The position numbers and the translations under genes are program-made. A model generated the notes under the pieces. It made no database searches, had not been told where the DNA came from, and worked only from the letters and a program-made list of their open reading frames with translations. From positions 1-64,000 of the forward strand of contig CBFFRP010000324.1 in the NCBI GenBank assembly GCA_965644295.1: DNA of 64,000 nt. Direction: 5' to 3'. Source of the stretch: Paraphysomonas bandaiensis. Lineage: Eukaryota; Chrysophyceae. Shown piece after piece: positions 46,801 to 56,157 of the stretch (within the stretch, counting starts at the first letter, position 1; the number at the start of each line of letters is the position of its first letter).

Positions 46801-47512
46801 TGTTGGATGATAGGAGCGTTCCAACAGACGAGCTTCCTAATCCGCGAAGTCTGCGAATCAATACTTTATAATCATCAATTGGATGTAGCTGCAGATTAAT
46901 TGCCAATTCTCGGTAAACCATGTTATCTTCTGAAACAATTCCCTGTCGTATTCGGGATATTAAGTCTTGGTCGTTGATCCGATGACCATAATTGATAAGC
47001 TTGTTTTTGAGTTTTTCGATAGCGTCAAGAAAATTGATTATTGACTGACCTTTTTTGATTTTTAGGCTCTGAAATTGACCAATCAGGTCGGTGATTACGT
47101 CATTTGTCGTTTTTTCCTTGAAGTGGGCTAGCAAATCGGTCCAGGCGGTTTTTCCGTCTCCATCGGGGACGTTTTCCAAAATCCCTTCGGCCTCTTCATC
47201 CTGACCAATGACAGCGCTCGAAATGACAGACCATAGGTAGTTATTACCTTCATCATAATATCGTTTCGTTTCGTGATACTGGTCGAGTCGATATTGGTAA
47301 TCTTCGTCATCTGAAATCTCTCCTTCTTCAGGTTCAGTTGGATGATCGTTTTGTAGGGTATAAACGATCTTGGGCTTTCTGTAAAACCATGCACGGCACT
47401 TCTTCTGCCACTTGGAGAAGTTCTTCGCGTCGAACTTTGGCATTGAGTCTTTCTGTTTTTCGGTTGTTGAATCCGAGTCGGTTGAGTCGTAACTTGTAAC
47501 TTTAACTGACAT
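43778..47512 (-). CDS. Element C Gag, protease, integrase and RT start
   Basis: Starts at ATG 47512, two bases beyond the primer-binding octamer. Gag has KFDAKNFSKWQKKCRAWF and the copia Gag helix region FQSLKIKKGQSIINF. A CCHC knuckle is CFRCGGKGHIASEC. The protease is LDSGCTVSIT. The pre-integrase zinc site runs HKRLAHASLGLIQ through CDGCATGK. Integrase acidic residues appear in VADFSGPH, HADGGKEL and NPFQERPWRTIKE. RT begins with ARLVAQGFTQIQGIDYNDTYSPVAKAT. After that point the frame slips into a short nonsense tail (ITTYNYCPF) and stops at 43778, because ATGT is duplicated (plus strand 43863-43870). Function: structural protein, processing and integration. Confidence 0.88.
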   Translation of the reverse strand: MSVKVTSYDSTDSDSTTEKQKDSMPKFDAKNFSKWQKKCRAWFYRKPKIVYTLQNDHPTEPEEGEISDDEDYQYRLDQYHETKRYYDEGNNYLWSVISSAVIGQDEEAEGILENVPDGDGKTAWTDLLAHFKEKTTNDVITDLIGQFQSLKIKKGQSIINFLDAIEKLKNKLINYGHRINDQDLISRIRQGIVSEDNMVYRELAINLQLHPIDDYKVLIRRLRGLGSSSVGTLLSSNNEDTKTDSSHLATSKPPLSRSKVNFKRKRGTSSKYRSNKQKHDKRTDKDINKCFRCGGKGHIASECKHSWEKIQEMKSSSDNKSSTRGKPKFKRVKFQTQSNEYFHDHSDQLANYEDSGPSSDYQKGRDYGGVAYTPSDELHFVSDQKAGMGSLDSGCTVSITSEASYLTDYTDCLTEIQTAKSGSTMISSGHGRLGIIPKCKHVDQASRTLISISQLDDLGHEIIFRNQSVEIFKDGILLSKGQRVGGLYEIPLSDLGIPTDESHLASTASGQPALLAHKRLAHASLGLIQKAIKSRLITGVKMTKEEMSVASLPGGLCDGCATGKSHRRKHRNATRQMLLKRMRRAKELGELIVADFSGPHTPDAIITGNRYVLGIADVASRYQWDSYGTTRDENFVIQSIQKVVTYLRSRGKRLQHYHADGGKELVSRKVLEYLQYIGATWTFNAPYTPEDNPFQERPWRTIKERALSSLMDSGLPTNFWEQAMKTSTHMKNRLPCKTAKGFMSPLQFIENEIPDLSYARIWGCKCFVNIDSSLRKNNWDRHSWPGYFMGYREDGPGYIVFVPALRDFVISGHVFFNECVPPADKRYFKEINEIFRENETTRTVESFKYLIGLAHVDPDDGLTYVTTQIKLRKGLISAYRGLVDDSGDTTRIIQLDDPIHAADVEKYTEEYIELKAVGLKCITSRSKTPIHKSSKSDQNPDTVIGSPAPAATSTGSGENLRHHDAAQERISSHRCEPTHSDAKIAKTRPPKQFNGNLVPNPAPHGQVDRVHQRMAKRGNKSADSSGDWENQGTPEGPSKVRATAKQQFLAGRKSVLRSRRMARKRVIVNIHKLGDGVYTCDVNAKHVVNHMAHDTQCISKLHTNNIDIVMHAISNCDDIDELTDTPKSVQDAISGKYKQQWIDAINREISTLQRKGCWRYTALPPGARAIKGKLIFKIKRKQNDIKFKARLVAQGFTQIQGIDYNDTYSPVAKATYITTYNYCPFDYYETQIAPNRFHNCVHQC

Positions 47513-47514
47513 CT

Positions 47515-47522
47515 CGCTACCA
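47515..47522 (-). promoter_or_regulatory. Element C primer-binding site
   Basis: On the minus strand TGGTAGCG directly follows the 5' LTR, the same octamer as in elements B and D. Confidence 0.75.
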
Positions 47523-47784
47523 AAATAAGATTTAAGCTTATTAGTAAAACAATGTTGTGATTATTAGAGTGTAAGTAATGAACACGATAGAGTGAAAATT
47601 ATGAATAACAATATAGAACGTACTATCATGCACAACGGAATAGTTAGAAGTGTAACTGATAATGACGACGTTATGATGACGATCACGTATCTTCGACAGA
47701 TACTCTCTCTAATTCAGTTCATGGTATATTTCATTGAACATTATAACTCACAGATACAATCATGTATTAAGCTGAATCCTAATA
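47523..47784 (-). repeat. Element C 5' LTR
   Basis: 262 bp, reading as identical to 42028-42289. The GAGGA duplication follows at 47785-47789. Confidence 0.9.
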
Positions 47785-47785
47785 G

Positions 47786-48470
47786 AGGATAAGCTACAAT
47801 TTAACCTAGGGATAAGGAGTATCGTCCCTTGTCTAAATTTTAAAACTCAGACTTTTCGCCCTCGGGACGATATAGCCTCTTTATTGCCCGTGGTTAAATA
47901 TTATAACTACATCCCTATTTTATATTTTATCTCAAGAACATGTGTTCTCAGCGGAACGCTCATATTAGCATCAGACAAATATATACTCTCTATCTTAATT
48001 ATAAATTATGGCATTGCTAGTTATTTCAATTTGAATTCATTTTGCTACACAAATTTAAGGAAGCCACAATGATGACTCAATCACATTAATCATACATTTA
48101 TGTACGAATTTCAATACCTCCGAGTATCATTCCCCTAGAGTATCCGTATTTGTTTTAGATATTATACAGAACTTAGAGATTTATTGTTTTGAGTTACTGT
48201 AATACAATTGTCACTCCCTTATGTAGATATCATTGGTTTGAAACTATAACTGTTTAGTTTGATTTTTTGATGTTTAATCAGGGATCACCTATTTCCTCTA
48301 TAGCTAGCTATACATGTTAGATACATTAGAATTTCAAAATCATGAGGATAAGCTACAATTTAACCTAGGGAAAAGAAGTATTGTCGTTTTTAAAACTTGA
48401 GTATTTTGCCCTCGTTTCAAAATATTGAGCGCGGGACAATATAGCCTCCTTAAATCCCGTTATTAATACA
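47786..48470 (+). repeat. Two diverged local repeat copies
   Basis: AGGATAAGCTACAATTTAACCTAGGG occurs at 47786 and again near 48345 (given here as two joined blocks: AGGATAAGCTAC, then AATTTAACCTAGGG). Each is followed by related sequence (GTATCGTCC or GTATTGTCG; TTTCGCCCTCG or TTTGCCCTCG; GGGACGATATAGCCTC or GGGACAATATAGCCTC). The period is about 558 bp. Element C sits at the left edge of the first copy. No coding capacity is visible. Confidence 0.7.
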
Positions 48471-49895
48471 GCTATATAGGAAGCCGGCATACCAGTTCCA
48501 TTTGAGTTAGTAGAATTGAAAATGAAGAAAAGAAAAAATTGTAGATCAATAATTGAGGTCATAAATTGGGTGTATAAATAGAGCTGGAATCTTCGATTTC
48601 AGAATTGTGGTTTATGCTAATAGATGTGTGTTTTCAAATTCTCAAGATATCACGATTTTTCACGTTGTGTATATGACTTTGAGACCTGTAGCGTACATGT
48701 GTAGCATTTAAACTCAAATTTATAATGACTCTCAGCAAAGTTGGACTCGCACCTTTTTGTGGTGTTTTGAGTTTTGAGGGATAGGTACCGAAGATATTCC
48801 TCCCGGAAACTAACATATATATAGTCAGCATATAAGAGTCTTTCCACTCATAGCCCAATGCTTGTGTGGTAAAGGGACACAAATAATATAAGTGCTACTT
48901 GTGTGAACGTCTTTGGGCCCTGACGAATAAATCGGCATCCGAGAATGGGCCCATCTCAGGGGCTGCCTGCTTTTTACCTTTGACTCAAAAGTCCTGAAGT
49001 CAGCAGATGTCAGATATATCAACATTTTGCTTGCTCACTGTGTTTGCTTTGAGTGATAGGGTCTATGAAATATTTTGTCAGTAGGGTCTATGAAATATTT
49101 TTTGTCATATATGATCATCCTTGTCACGCTTTCATCTCAAGACGCTTTTCTTGTGATGGAATATATACAATCATAGACATGTATAGAGAAGTAACCCAAG
49201 GCGTTGGTACGATGCTCTGGTTTATTAATACAATACACTTGTCCACGTTCGAACCACGAACCGGTGACACATAGTCTGTGTCTGCACACAAATCATGTGA
49301 AGTAGAAATCATAGGAGTCTTCTGGACTGGAAAAGTATCCATCCATGTCATCGGCACGATACTGTCACGCAAGATCATATGAACAGATCCTCTGCATGAG
49401 TGGACCAAACCATACGTTAACGCTTCGACATATACGCTATTGATAACAATGTATGATTTATTCTCTTGAAGGCAATCATTCAATAGATCTACTCACAAGT
49501 TAAGTTGCGTGATGTGGTGTTTTTAAGATAGAGTTGAAATATAGGCAAAAACAAGTCAAACCTAAATCCTAAATATACCATTATTTGTCATAAACTCTGG
49601 ATTTAGGGATATTCTGTGAAAAATATCTGAACTTTCTTTATGCTAGCAGCATGAAGACCATCCCTGCCTGTATTCATATACGGTATATGTATATATTGAC
49701 TGCAGAGTGGAACACATGAACTCGCTCTACTGTCATGCAGTTGCATCACTGGATACACTTTACGCGGTCCTATAAGCACCGCCGTCATGCTCACTGTTAA
49801 TTCGATCCTTACTATCAGAGCCAATCACAACAGAGCCACTGGCTGCTCTTAGTCACTGTGTATCGTATCGAAAACAGTTAGGAACGAGCAGTCAA
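48471..49895. other. Intergenic with dispersed repeat copy 2
   Basis: No gene recognised. It contains the dispersed repeat 48740-49058. A direct duplication of about 22 bp follows near 49061-49104 (GTCTATGAAATATTTT twice). A 119-codon minus-strand frame at 49124-49483 lacks an ATG start and any recognisable motif, so it is not called. The last part is the promoter side of the PX gene. Confidence 0.45.
48740..49058 (+). repeat. Dispersed repeat, copy 2
   Basis: Same strand and block order as 8400-8722, with GGACTCGCACC, GAATGGGCCCATCTCA, GGCTGCCTGCTT and the end TTGCTTTGAGTGA. Relative to copy 1 it carries an insertion of about 35 bp (GGTAAAGGGACACAAATAAT region) and a deletion after the GGGCCCATCTCA block. 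Confidence 0.7.
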
Positions 49896-51543
49896 ATGAG
49901 TCGCTACATCAAAGTTAACGACAGCGATGAGGCATGCAGTGTTCCGTGTCATCACAACATCACTGACACCACACCGCTTATCGCAGACCATAACTTGTAT
50001 AGCGAAAGGGTATAAGTTACATTTACCATATGATTAATTTAATAGTAGTGTTTATCGTATATAGCAGAGCGGTAGTGAAGAACCTGTGGAATCACTCCAT
50101 TTCAAGCGAAATACATCAAATGATGCTAATGTTACGCACCTGCATAATGAGGACGATGAATCTGTTGCCCACTATTTAGTATGGCATCTTCGTGCCAAGG
50201 ACGATGAATCATTACTCCATGTGAAAGAGAGTAGCTTAGATGACGATGACCTTCGTTCACCGAACCAATTGCATGACCAACAAGTTGATAGTTTTGAGGA
50301 AATTGGAAGTCCAGGTATATTCCTCTCTTGCCTTTCAACAGAAGTAATAAATCTCTGATCAGAAATTGGCGCTCCTTGTGAAGTGTCTGTTGAAGAGCTT
50401 GACGTAGTGACATATCCACCGTCGAAAGAGACGAACCCATTCGCTGAGAACTATAATGATGAAAGCGATGAGCAAATAGGTCCCTGTATAGTCAGTGCAC
50501 CAGAACAGAGTAGCAACCCGTTTGCGGATGACTGTGATGAGAAAAGCTTTACCCCTGCTCATTCTGTGGTATTGAACCCTTTTGATGAGGGATACGACGA
50601 ATCTGCCTTGCCTCCAGTGCCGTCCTTTAATGGTGGTAGTACGAACCCGTTTGATGACGACTATTCCCCTCGTCCTATATCCTCGGGTAAGGCAGATCCA
50701 GGAATGCTACGACGATCCCATTCTGCTAGACCCATTGTTGCACCCTCTCGAATTACTATGGATGGACGCAGGGCGTCATCCGCAACTGTGAGAGCGTCAT
50801 CAGGGCGTGTCGGTTTGCAGCGCCCGATGCCTGATTCCCCGGAATACCGCAATACTGTAAAGCTCTTGGAGCTGGGATTTACTCCCCAGACTGCTTATGA
50901 AGCAGTGCGTCAGCACCGTGAATTCGATGAGGCACTAGCAAGCCTTCGACAGGAGCTTATTACAGACCTGGATTCCAAGAATGTAGTGAAGTCATCCGTG
51001 TGGGTACCGCTGATTGCACCTAGAATAGGTAGCAATTTGCTCTATAACATTTGTGTGGATTCGTATTATTTATTTCATAGTTGATTTCTATGGGCCTGAT
51101 TTGATGGTTGATATATAGGTTCCTGGATGCCATCTAGCGCAAACTCAAATAATGTAATTCTATACTACATCACCGTCAAAGCACGGAATGCAGATATGTC
51201 CTACACAATTATGAAGCGGTACTCCGAATTCGTTGAGCTAAATTCGAAATTGACACCGTACATTCGGAAAAATAGTAACTTGGGTTTACGGGCGAACTTT
51301 GTGGACGATAGATTCAGTTCTATGATATTTGGGTGCACGGAAGATACATACAATCAACGAAAAGAGATGCTCCACCGGTGGCTGGCTTATGTATGTATGG
51401 ACCCTGGAATTTGTACTCACCAAAAGGCAATGGGCTTGCTGAAGGATTTCTTGTGCTGGGACAGCAGTGTAGAGATGATCGTCACATATACTGGAAAAGA
51501 GAAAGCACCACTTAATCTAATGTACGTGCTTCGTTGTAGCTAG
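49896..51543 (+). CDS. NPF-repeat, UBA and PX domain protein
   Basis: Four exons: 49896-50009, 50068-50314, 50363-51028 and 51119-51543, with introns of 58, 48 and 90 bp. They give 483 residues. The N-terminal half is acidic and carries four NPF motifs in 70 residues (TNPFAENY, SNPFADDC, LNPFDEGY, TNPFDDDY). NPF is the ligand of EH domains (Eps15, EHD, intersectin). A UBA-like helix bundle follows (NTVKLLELGFTPQTAYEAVRQHREFDEALASL), which binds ubiquitin. The C-terminal PX domain shows KRYSEFVELNSKL, with the Arg used to hold PI3P, and the LHRWLAYV helix. The combination points to sorting of ubiquitinated cargo at PI3P-positive endosomes, beside EH proteins. It resembles a sorting nexin but lacks a BAR region. 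The last few residues (VLRCS) may not be final if another intron follows. Confidence 0.8.
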
Positions 51544-52330
51544 AATGCAGTGGTATGATTTGTAATATCTCATGTTTCCTAGGCTGAAATCGATTGACTA
51601 GCTCCTGACATCCAGAATTTTGTTGCTGTGTAGTATTAGTATTATATATATAGTGTGGATGCCTGGATTTCTCATACAAATATACATGAAAAATCCGTAT
51701 AGTCTGCCACTTTGCATCGTCGAATGTGTTGCAGTAGTTGTTCGGAGCTAGTTTCAAATATAGCTCGGTCGTGCTAATTATATTGATAATTCAATCCTCC
51801 TCGTGTGTTGCGTTACGTTTTCATGAATATTCTATGGAAGTGAAGTCGCGGTTATTTCTTGATTTGATTATAACACATATTAAACGTCTTTTTATTTAGC
51901 AATAGGCGTTAGAAAAAACACCCACAAGAGAATCGAACACGCGTCATGAGTGTGTGGTGAGGACGCGATGTGCATCACACTACACCCCAACCACACTGCA
52001 CGAGCAGTGACTTTATAACACAGTTCTATCGATATAGGAATTCTAATTGCACTTGAACTCGCTCTATTCAATATGAATGTGAACCACAGTAAATCAGAAT
52101 GACAGTGTTTGTTAGTGGAAATTTTAGAAATTGGATTTTACAACTGAAGTCGAAAAATGCGTTTAGTTGCAAAATATATTTTAAAATATTCATTATATGT
52201 GGGTATACCGGCTTAACTGGTACACTGTCTGACTATATCTAATCGGTCATATCTACTGGATCAAAATTCACTTACAACAATGTATGTAACTTTGAGTAAA
52301 TGGGATCCAAATGGCAGCTTCACTTATTAA
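51544..52330. other. Intergenic between convergent genes
   Basis: 787 bp without a gene. Minus-strand sequence at 51905-51985 has tRNA-like A-box (GGTGTAGTG) and B-box (GTTCGATTC) look-alikes, but no tRNA fold could be made. It could be a tRNA-derived relic. Confidence 0.45.
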
Positions 52331-54583
52331 TTAATTCTCACTCAAAATTACACTCAGCAAGTACTCGTAAAAACTTGGACCCAGTAAACTGCACAATTCA
52401 GAATTACCCAAGAGTATTAGAGGGTAACGCACCACTGGGAGGCTGCCTTTCCCCCCACTCTTTTTAGTATATAGTTTAGGCTGGTGGAATTTACATTTTT
52501 CCATTATATCTGCTGTGCTCCTGTGCCTATCTTTCTTCAGCATGAGCACAACCATTAACACACACATCTCGTTTGTATCTGCATGGCCGTCGGATAAACT
52601 ACCCATCAGGGTATCAGCACTTTTCTCCAGTTTGTTCACCCATTTGCGTACTGCGGCAGCTCCAGGATAGCTGTCATACCTTTTCCCTTGGATTAGTAGA
52701 GTAATTCCCATTTTCGAGCTCTTCAATCGAAGTGCACAATCTATATCCATATTCGTTTTGTTGAACGGAGAAATTAATGTTGCAATGGACTCCGAGAAAA
52801 ACCAATCAAAGCTGGGAGCATCGACGACAGTTTGCTCTTCTTCATCCTCGAACACCTCATCGTCATCAGAAATGTCGCCATCAAAATCATTTTCTGTCAT
52901 TACATCATGTTGTGACTCGCAATCACTTTTCTCGGAAAACCAGCTCACAAAATGCTCCGGAAATGTTTCGACATATCTGTGGCCAATACTTTTCAATTCT
53001 GAGAGTCCTGCATCTGGACATAACTCTAGGTTATAAGTGCAGTTGCTTGGCGCTCGAATGAAGGGAACATGCTGGGCAAACCCTTCTATACCGGAGGTAG
53101 GCATACCGCAAAACTCAAGTTCCAATGCATCTGCAAACATACGCTTGGCAGTTAATATGGCATCAACACGGGCGTGAAGCATGCGGACAATGATATCATC
53201 CAATGCATCTGCGCGATGGCTATAGATACTCTGCTTGAGACGAAGAATTGAACAATGTACATCTTCTACTCGAAATAATGACCTAGACGGGAGAGTATAG
53301 CTAGCAAATCCACATGACTGCCAAAGGGCCACGAAATGCCACACAGTCATTTCTGGAACAAAAGTGGTACATTGATCAATTTTTTCGAACCTATTCGCAT
53401 AAAATCCACCATATACGGAAAGTCCCCCGTCAATACCAAACGATTTTCCCTTCACAGAAAGGGGTAATTCCAAAAATACTGGCGCAAAGTAATACATATT
53501 CAGCTTGCTATCAACGAATAATCCACGATTGGCGAATTTTTCATTGAAACATCCACCAATATATACTTCCAAGCCGCTATTTCGTATGTGACATGCGTTC
53601 AGATACTGCTTTACTTTGGCAATATACCTCGGGTGCCCCCCACACATGTTGAACATCAGGTTTACCACGTCACCGTGTCGTGCAACCCACCCCGAGAATT
53701 GGTCGGGTGATATGACCTCATGAGGCCTCAGTGCATCCGGACGAAATAGACGTACATGTCTTTTCGTAGCAGTCAACATGTCGCACAAGTAGTCTACCTT
53801 CAGCGAGGAAATGAACACTAAAGTTCTGGACAAGTGAGTCGTATTTAAAAATGATGCGTCACTCCATCTACACAACATCGAACAGATACGTGATAATTTA
53901 TCAGAAGAGGTGTTGTTTCCTTGAAATAACACTATTTCATCGACAAGTATCATAGTGTTTAAACTCAAATTCAAATATTTTCCAGTAAATACAGCGAAGG
54001 TTAAGTCAAATAAACTGCTTTTTTGGAACCACTTGCAGAAATTCTCCCAATCTATACAGCCTAGTTTAACACAAATAATTCTCCCAATAACTTGCTGCTC
54101 CATTGTCCATGTGTTTTCCACATCATTCATGAACTCCCACGGGCAGTTGAACGACAGTTTGCAAATATTAACATCTTTTAGGCGATTGTCTACAGACCAC
54201 TTTTCGACTATCTCATATCTTCTGCGGTCATTAGCAATTGTATCTATGAAATGTGATTTCCCTTCACCGGGAGATGCTGCAATTCCATCCAGAGAATTGT
54301 TTTTGGTTACATAATGAAGCCGTTTACTGGGGAGATCTGACAATTTAAAACTCCAAGATCGAAACAAGTTAATACACTCTGATGGTATCTCATTGAAACT
54401 TGTGTTGTCGATGAAGTCGTGATCTGAAAATTCAATCTCTACTGGTTGAGATGTCAGGTGCTTGAACACTTCCACATTGTCACCTTCTTCTAAGTTTTCT
54501 AGCAACAAATTTAAAAAACGTTTCCTTAAAGTAAGCTTTTCCAACTGAATCTCTGCCTCAGCCACCATCTTGTCGTCTAACAT
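52331..54583 (-). CDS. P-loop NTPase with putative REase-fold C terminus (Crinkler/RHS-like)
   Basis: A single exon of 750 residues from ATG 54583. Residues 104-110 hold a Walker A motif, SPGEGKS, inside LDGIAASPGEGKSHF, and residues 211-217 a Walker B strand, MILVDEI. Between them lie the helix-rich spacer and WTMEQQVIGRII expected of STAND/AAA-type ATPases. Residues of about 570-600 are highly acidic (DDDEVFEDEEEQ). The C-terminal part, NMDIDCALRLKS then TLLIQGKRYD, reads as D...(Q)xK of a restriction-endonuclease-like fold. NTPase plus REase is the layout of Crinkler effectors and trypanosome RHS proteins. No N-terminal signal peptide or LxLFLAK-type header was seen, so it is not a classical secreted Crinkler. 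The function is inferred: an ATP-dependent nuclease in defence, conflict or transposition. It is divergent from a DDE transposase gene 443 bp away. Confidence 0.55.
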   Translation of the reverse strand: MLDDKMVAEAEIQLEKLTLRKRFLNLLLENLEEGDNVEVFKHLTSQPVEIEFSDHDFIDNTSFNEIPSECINLFRSWSFKLSDLPSKRLHYVTKNNSLDGIAASPGEGKSHFIDTIANDRRRYEIVEKWSVDNRLKDVNICKLSFNCPWEFMNDVENTWTMEQQVIGRIICVKLGCIDWENFCKWFQKSSLFDLTFAVFTGKYLNLSLNTMILVDEIVLFQGNNTSSDKLSRICSMLCRWSDASFLNTTHLSRTLVFISSLKVDYLCDMLTATKRHVRLFRPDALRPHEVISPDQFSGWVARHGDVVNLMFNMCGGHPRYIAKVKQYLNACHIRNSGLEVYIGGCFNEKFANRGLFVDSKLNMYYFAPVFLELPLSVKGKSFGIDGGLSVYGGFYANRFEKIDQCTTFVPEMTVWHFVALWQSCGFASYTLPSRSLFRVEDVHCSILRLKQSIYSHRADALDDIIVRMLHARVDAILTAKRMFADALELEFCGMPTSGIEGFAQHVPFIRAPSNCTYNLELCPDAGLSELKSIGHRYVETFPEHFVSWFSEKSDCESQHDVMTENDFDGDISDDDEVFEDEEEQTVVDAPSFDWFFSESIATLISPFNKTNMDIDCALRLKSSKMGITLLIQGKRYDSYPGAAAVRKWVNKLEKSADTLMGSLSDGHADTNEMCVLMVVLMLKKDRHRSTADIMEKCKFHQPKLYTKKSGGKGSLPVVRYPLILLGNSELCSLLGPSFYEYLLSVILSEN

Positions 54584-55026
54584 ATACAACTATATACAAA
54601 TATTACATCATTGAACTCACTTTCGCTTTATTCATTCATTTCCTCCATCTATGAAGAATCCTTGTCGCCTGTACTTATATTTGTATAAAGTAAAGTATAG
54701 GTCGCCATAAGCAGTAGGAAAAGTAGTGGACTTCACAGACGATTCATAAGCTAAGTTCACATCTCTACCAGCCTCTCGTATCTGATATCTATATAGCGTA
54801 CATATACCTATATATGGATGATATACAGCAGTATATGATGAGAAGTATGAAGGAGCACTGGGGGTGTTTTTTGCGAATTACTTTTTTGCGTATCGGCATC
54901 CTCTGTAGATTTTTGTTTAGAGTTGTATTCCTATTCCAGCTGTAGTTATACTGGAGGACTTCCAATTGTTCCGCCCTTAACAAGAGCCCTTGTGTGCTAT
55001 AATGCATACATAAGTAAAGTGTTAAC
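54584..55026. promoter_or_regulatory. Shared intergenic region of NTPase and transposase genes
   Basis: 443 bp between two outward-facing start codons, AT-rich, with TATATA-rich stretches on both sides (54590 and 54785-54815). It is small enough to act as a common promoter. Confidence 0.4.
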
Positions 55027-56157
55027 ATGGCTATATACCGCTCCATGGCTAAATACCACTACATGATGGTTATGCATGCTGAAGCACGTAAGAAACACTT
55101 GTTGATGAAGCTATTGGTGCTGGAACGCATCAGATTGATGCTTAGAGAGCGAAACTATATCACAAAGGAATGTATAGTGAAGCCCAGCCAATCTCCATGG
55201 ATGAAGATATACAAAGATGGAGACGACGGGAACTTTATTAATGTGGTCAGCATCAACAGAGACGCGTTTGAGAAATTGCTACGTGTGTTTTCCCGCCACT
55301 TCCATCGCCAATGGCGACCAGGAAAGAAAGGTCGACCACCAACTCTTATACATAAGCATCAAGTCTTGGGCTGTGTATTGGCTTACTACACAGACACCAT
55401 GTCAGCGAAGACTCTTTGTCAAACATTTGGTATAGTGCCATCCACTCTTTCCAGGACACTTAAACTAGCCGAAGAGGCCCTTGACAGATCTTTAAGTGAC
55501 TTAAGTGAGGCTAAAATCTGTTGGCCAACGTTGGATCAACAGCGAATTTGGGGTCTTGCTGTCCAACATAAGTATCCTCTTCTTTACGGTCGCTGGGGGT
55601 TTGTGGATGGCAAGAATTACAAAGTGCAGAAGCCCTCCAATTCTGATATGCAGAACGCCATGTACAATGGATGGTTGCATGCCACCTTCGTTACTGGTTG
55701 CTTCTGCTTTGGGGCAGATGGAACAGTGTGCTGGGGCAAGCACAATGTCGTCGGATCGTGGAATGATGGAGACATATCCCGGCCCTTTCAAGTTAAACTT
55801 GCTAAATCAAAGAAGAATTTGCCAGGACATGGGGTTGTTGCTGATTCCGCTTTTCCTGTGAGTGGAGAGTGCTATGGCAGAATAATGACATGCTTAAAGG
55901 AAAATGATGTAGAAAATGCCTCTCCAGATGCAAGGCAAGGACTAATACTAATCGGGACGCAAATAACCTCGGCTAGACAGGCTGCTGAATGGGGTATGGG
56001 AGCAGTTGAGAAGGTGTATCGTAGGCTACTTCTACCTCTGCCATTTAATCAAATTCGACGCGGTTTGATGCTACGCAATATATATCGCTTATACAACTAC
56101 CGTGTGAGAACTTGTGGTATATCTCATATGAATGTCTCTTCACCTCCCGAAATATGA
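55027..56157 (+). CDS. PIF/Harbinger-type DDE transposase or domesticated HARBI1-like nuclease
   Basis: A single exon of 376 residues. The N-terminal half has SPWMKIY and FINVVSINRDAFEKLL, a common header in this family. A helix-turn-helix-like stretch follows (LIHKHQVLGCVLAYYTDTMSAKTLCQTFGIVPSTLSRTL). The nuclease domain shows GFVDGK (first Asp), VVADSAFPV (second Asp) and AAEWGMGAVEKVYRRL (Glu of the third motif), so the catalytic triad looks complete. Harbinger transposases cut and paste DNA with short inverted repeats and usually need a separate Myb-like partner. No such partner or terminal inverted repeats were found nearby; the neighbour is the NTPase-nuclease instead. The frame is intact, which fits a recent transposon or a domesticated gene. 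Confidence 0.85.
   Translation: MAIYRSMAKYHYMMVMHAEARKKHLLMKLLVLERIRLMLRERNYITKECIVKPSQSPWMKIYKDGDDGNFINVVSINRDAFEKLLRVFSRHFHRQWRPGKKGRPPTLIHKHQVLGCVLAYYTDTMSAKTLCQTFGIVPSTLSRTLKLAEEALDRSLSDLSEAKICWPTLDQQRIWGLAVQHKYPLLYGRWGFVDGKNYKVQKPSNSDMQNAMYNGWLHATFVTGCFCFGADGTVCWGKHNVVGSWNDGDISRPFQVKLAKSKKNLPGHGVVADSAFPVSGECYGRIMTCLKENDVENASPDARQGLILIGTQITSARQAAEWGMGAVEKVYRRLLLPLPFNQIRRGLMLRNIYRLYNYRVRTCGISHMNVSSPPEI

Larger units (their letters stand above)
42028..47784 (-). mobile_element. Ty1/copia LTR retrotransposon C
   Basis: 262-bp LTRs at 42028-42289 and 47523-47784 read as identical. GAGGA is duplicated outside at 42023-42027 and 47785-47789. The element lies on the minus strand. On that strand the LTR runs TATTAGG...CTTATTT, without TG...CA ends. 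The primer site TGGTAGCG follows the 5' LTR, and the tract TTGAGGGGGCG precedes the 3' LTR. Gag and Pol fill two frames separated by one small duplication. Domain order places integrase before RT, which defines copia. Confidence 0.92.

Noticed and set aside
47592-47792. Short plus-strand frames at 42097 and 47592 with identical peptides
   Set aside because: Both are simply the identical LTRs of element C read on the wrong strand.
49241-49320. GGTTCGAAC-type motif suggesting a tRNA T arm
   Set aside because: Only three stem pairs form and no A-box or acceptor stem is present.
49124-49483. 119-codon minus-strand frame
   Set aside because: No ATG start, no motif, no splice-site context; compatible with chance in AT-rich DNA.
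51905-51990. tRNA-like sequence on the minus strand (A-box GGTGTAGTG, B-box GTTCGATTC)
   Set aside because: Neither the T stem nor the anticodon stem pairs; the only good stem is CGCGTC/GACGCG with a 16-base loop. It may be a decayed tRNA or SINE head, not a gene.
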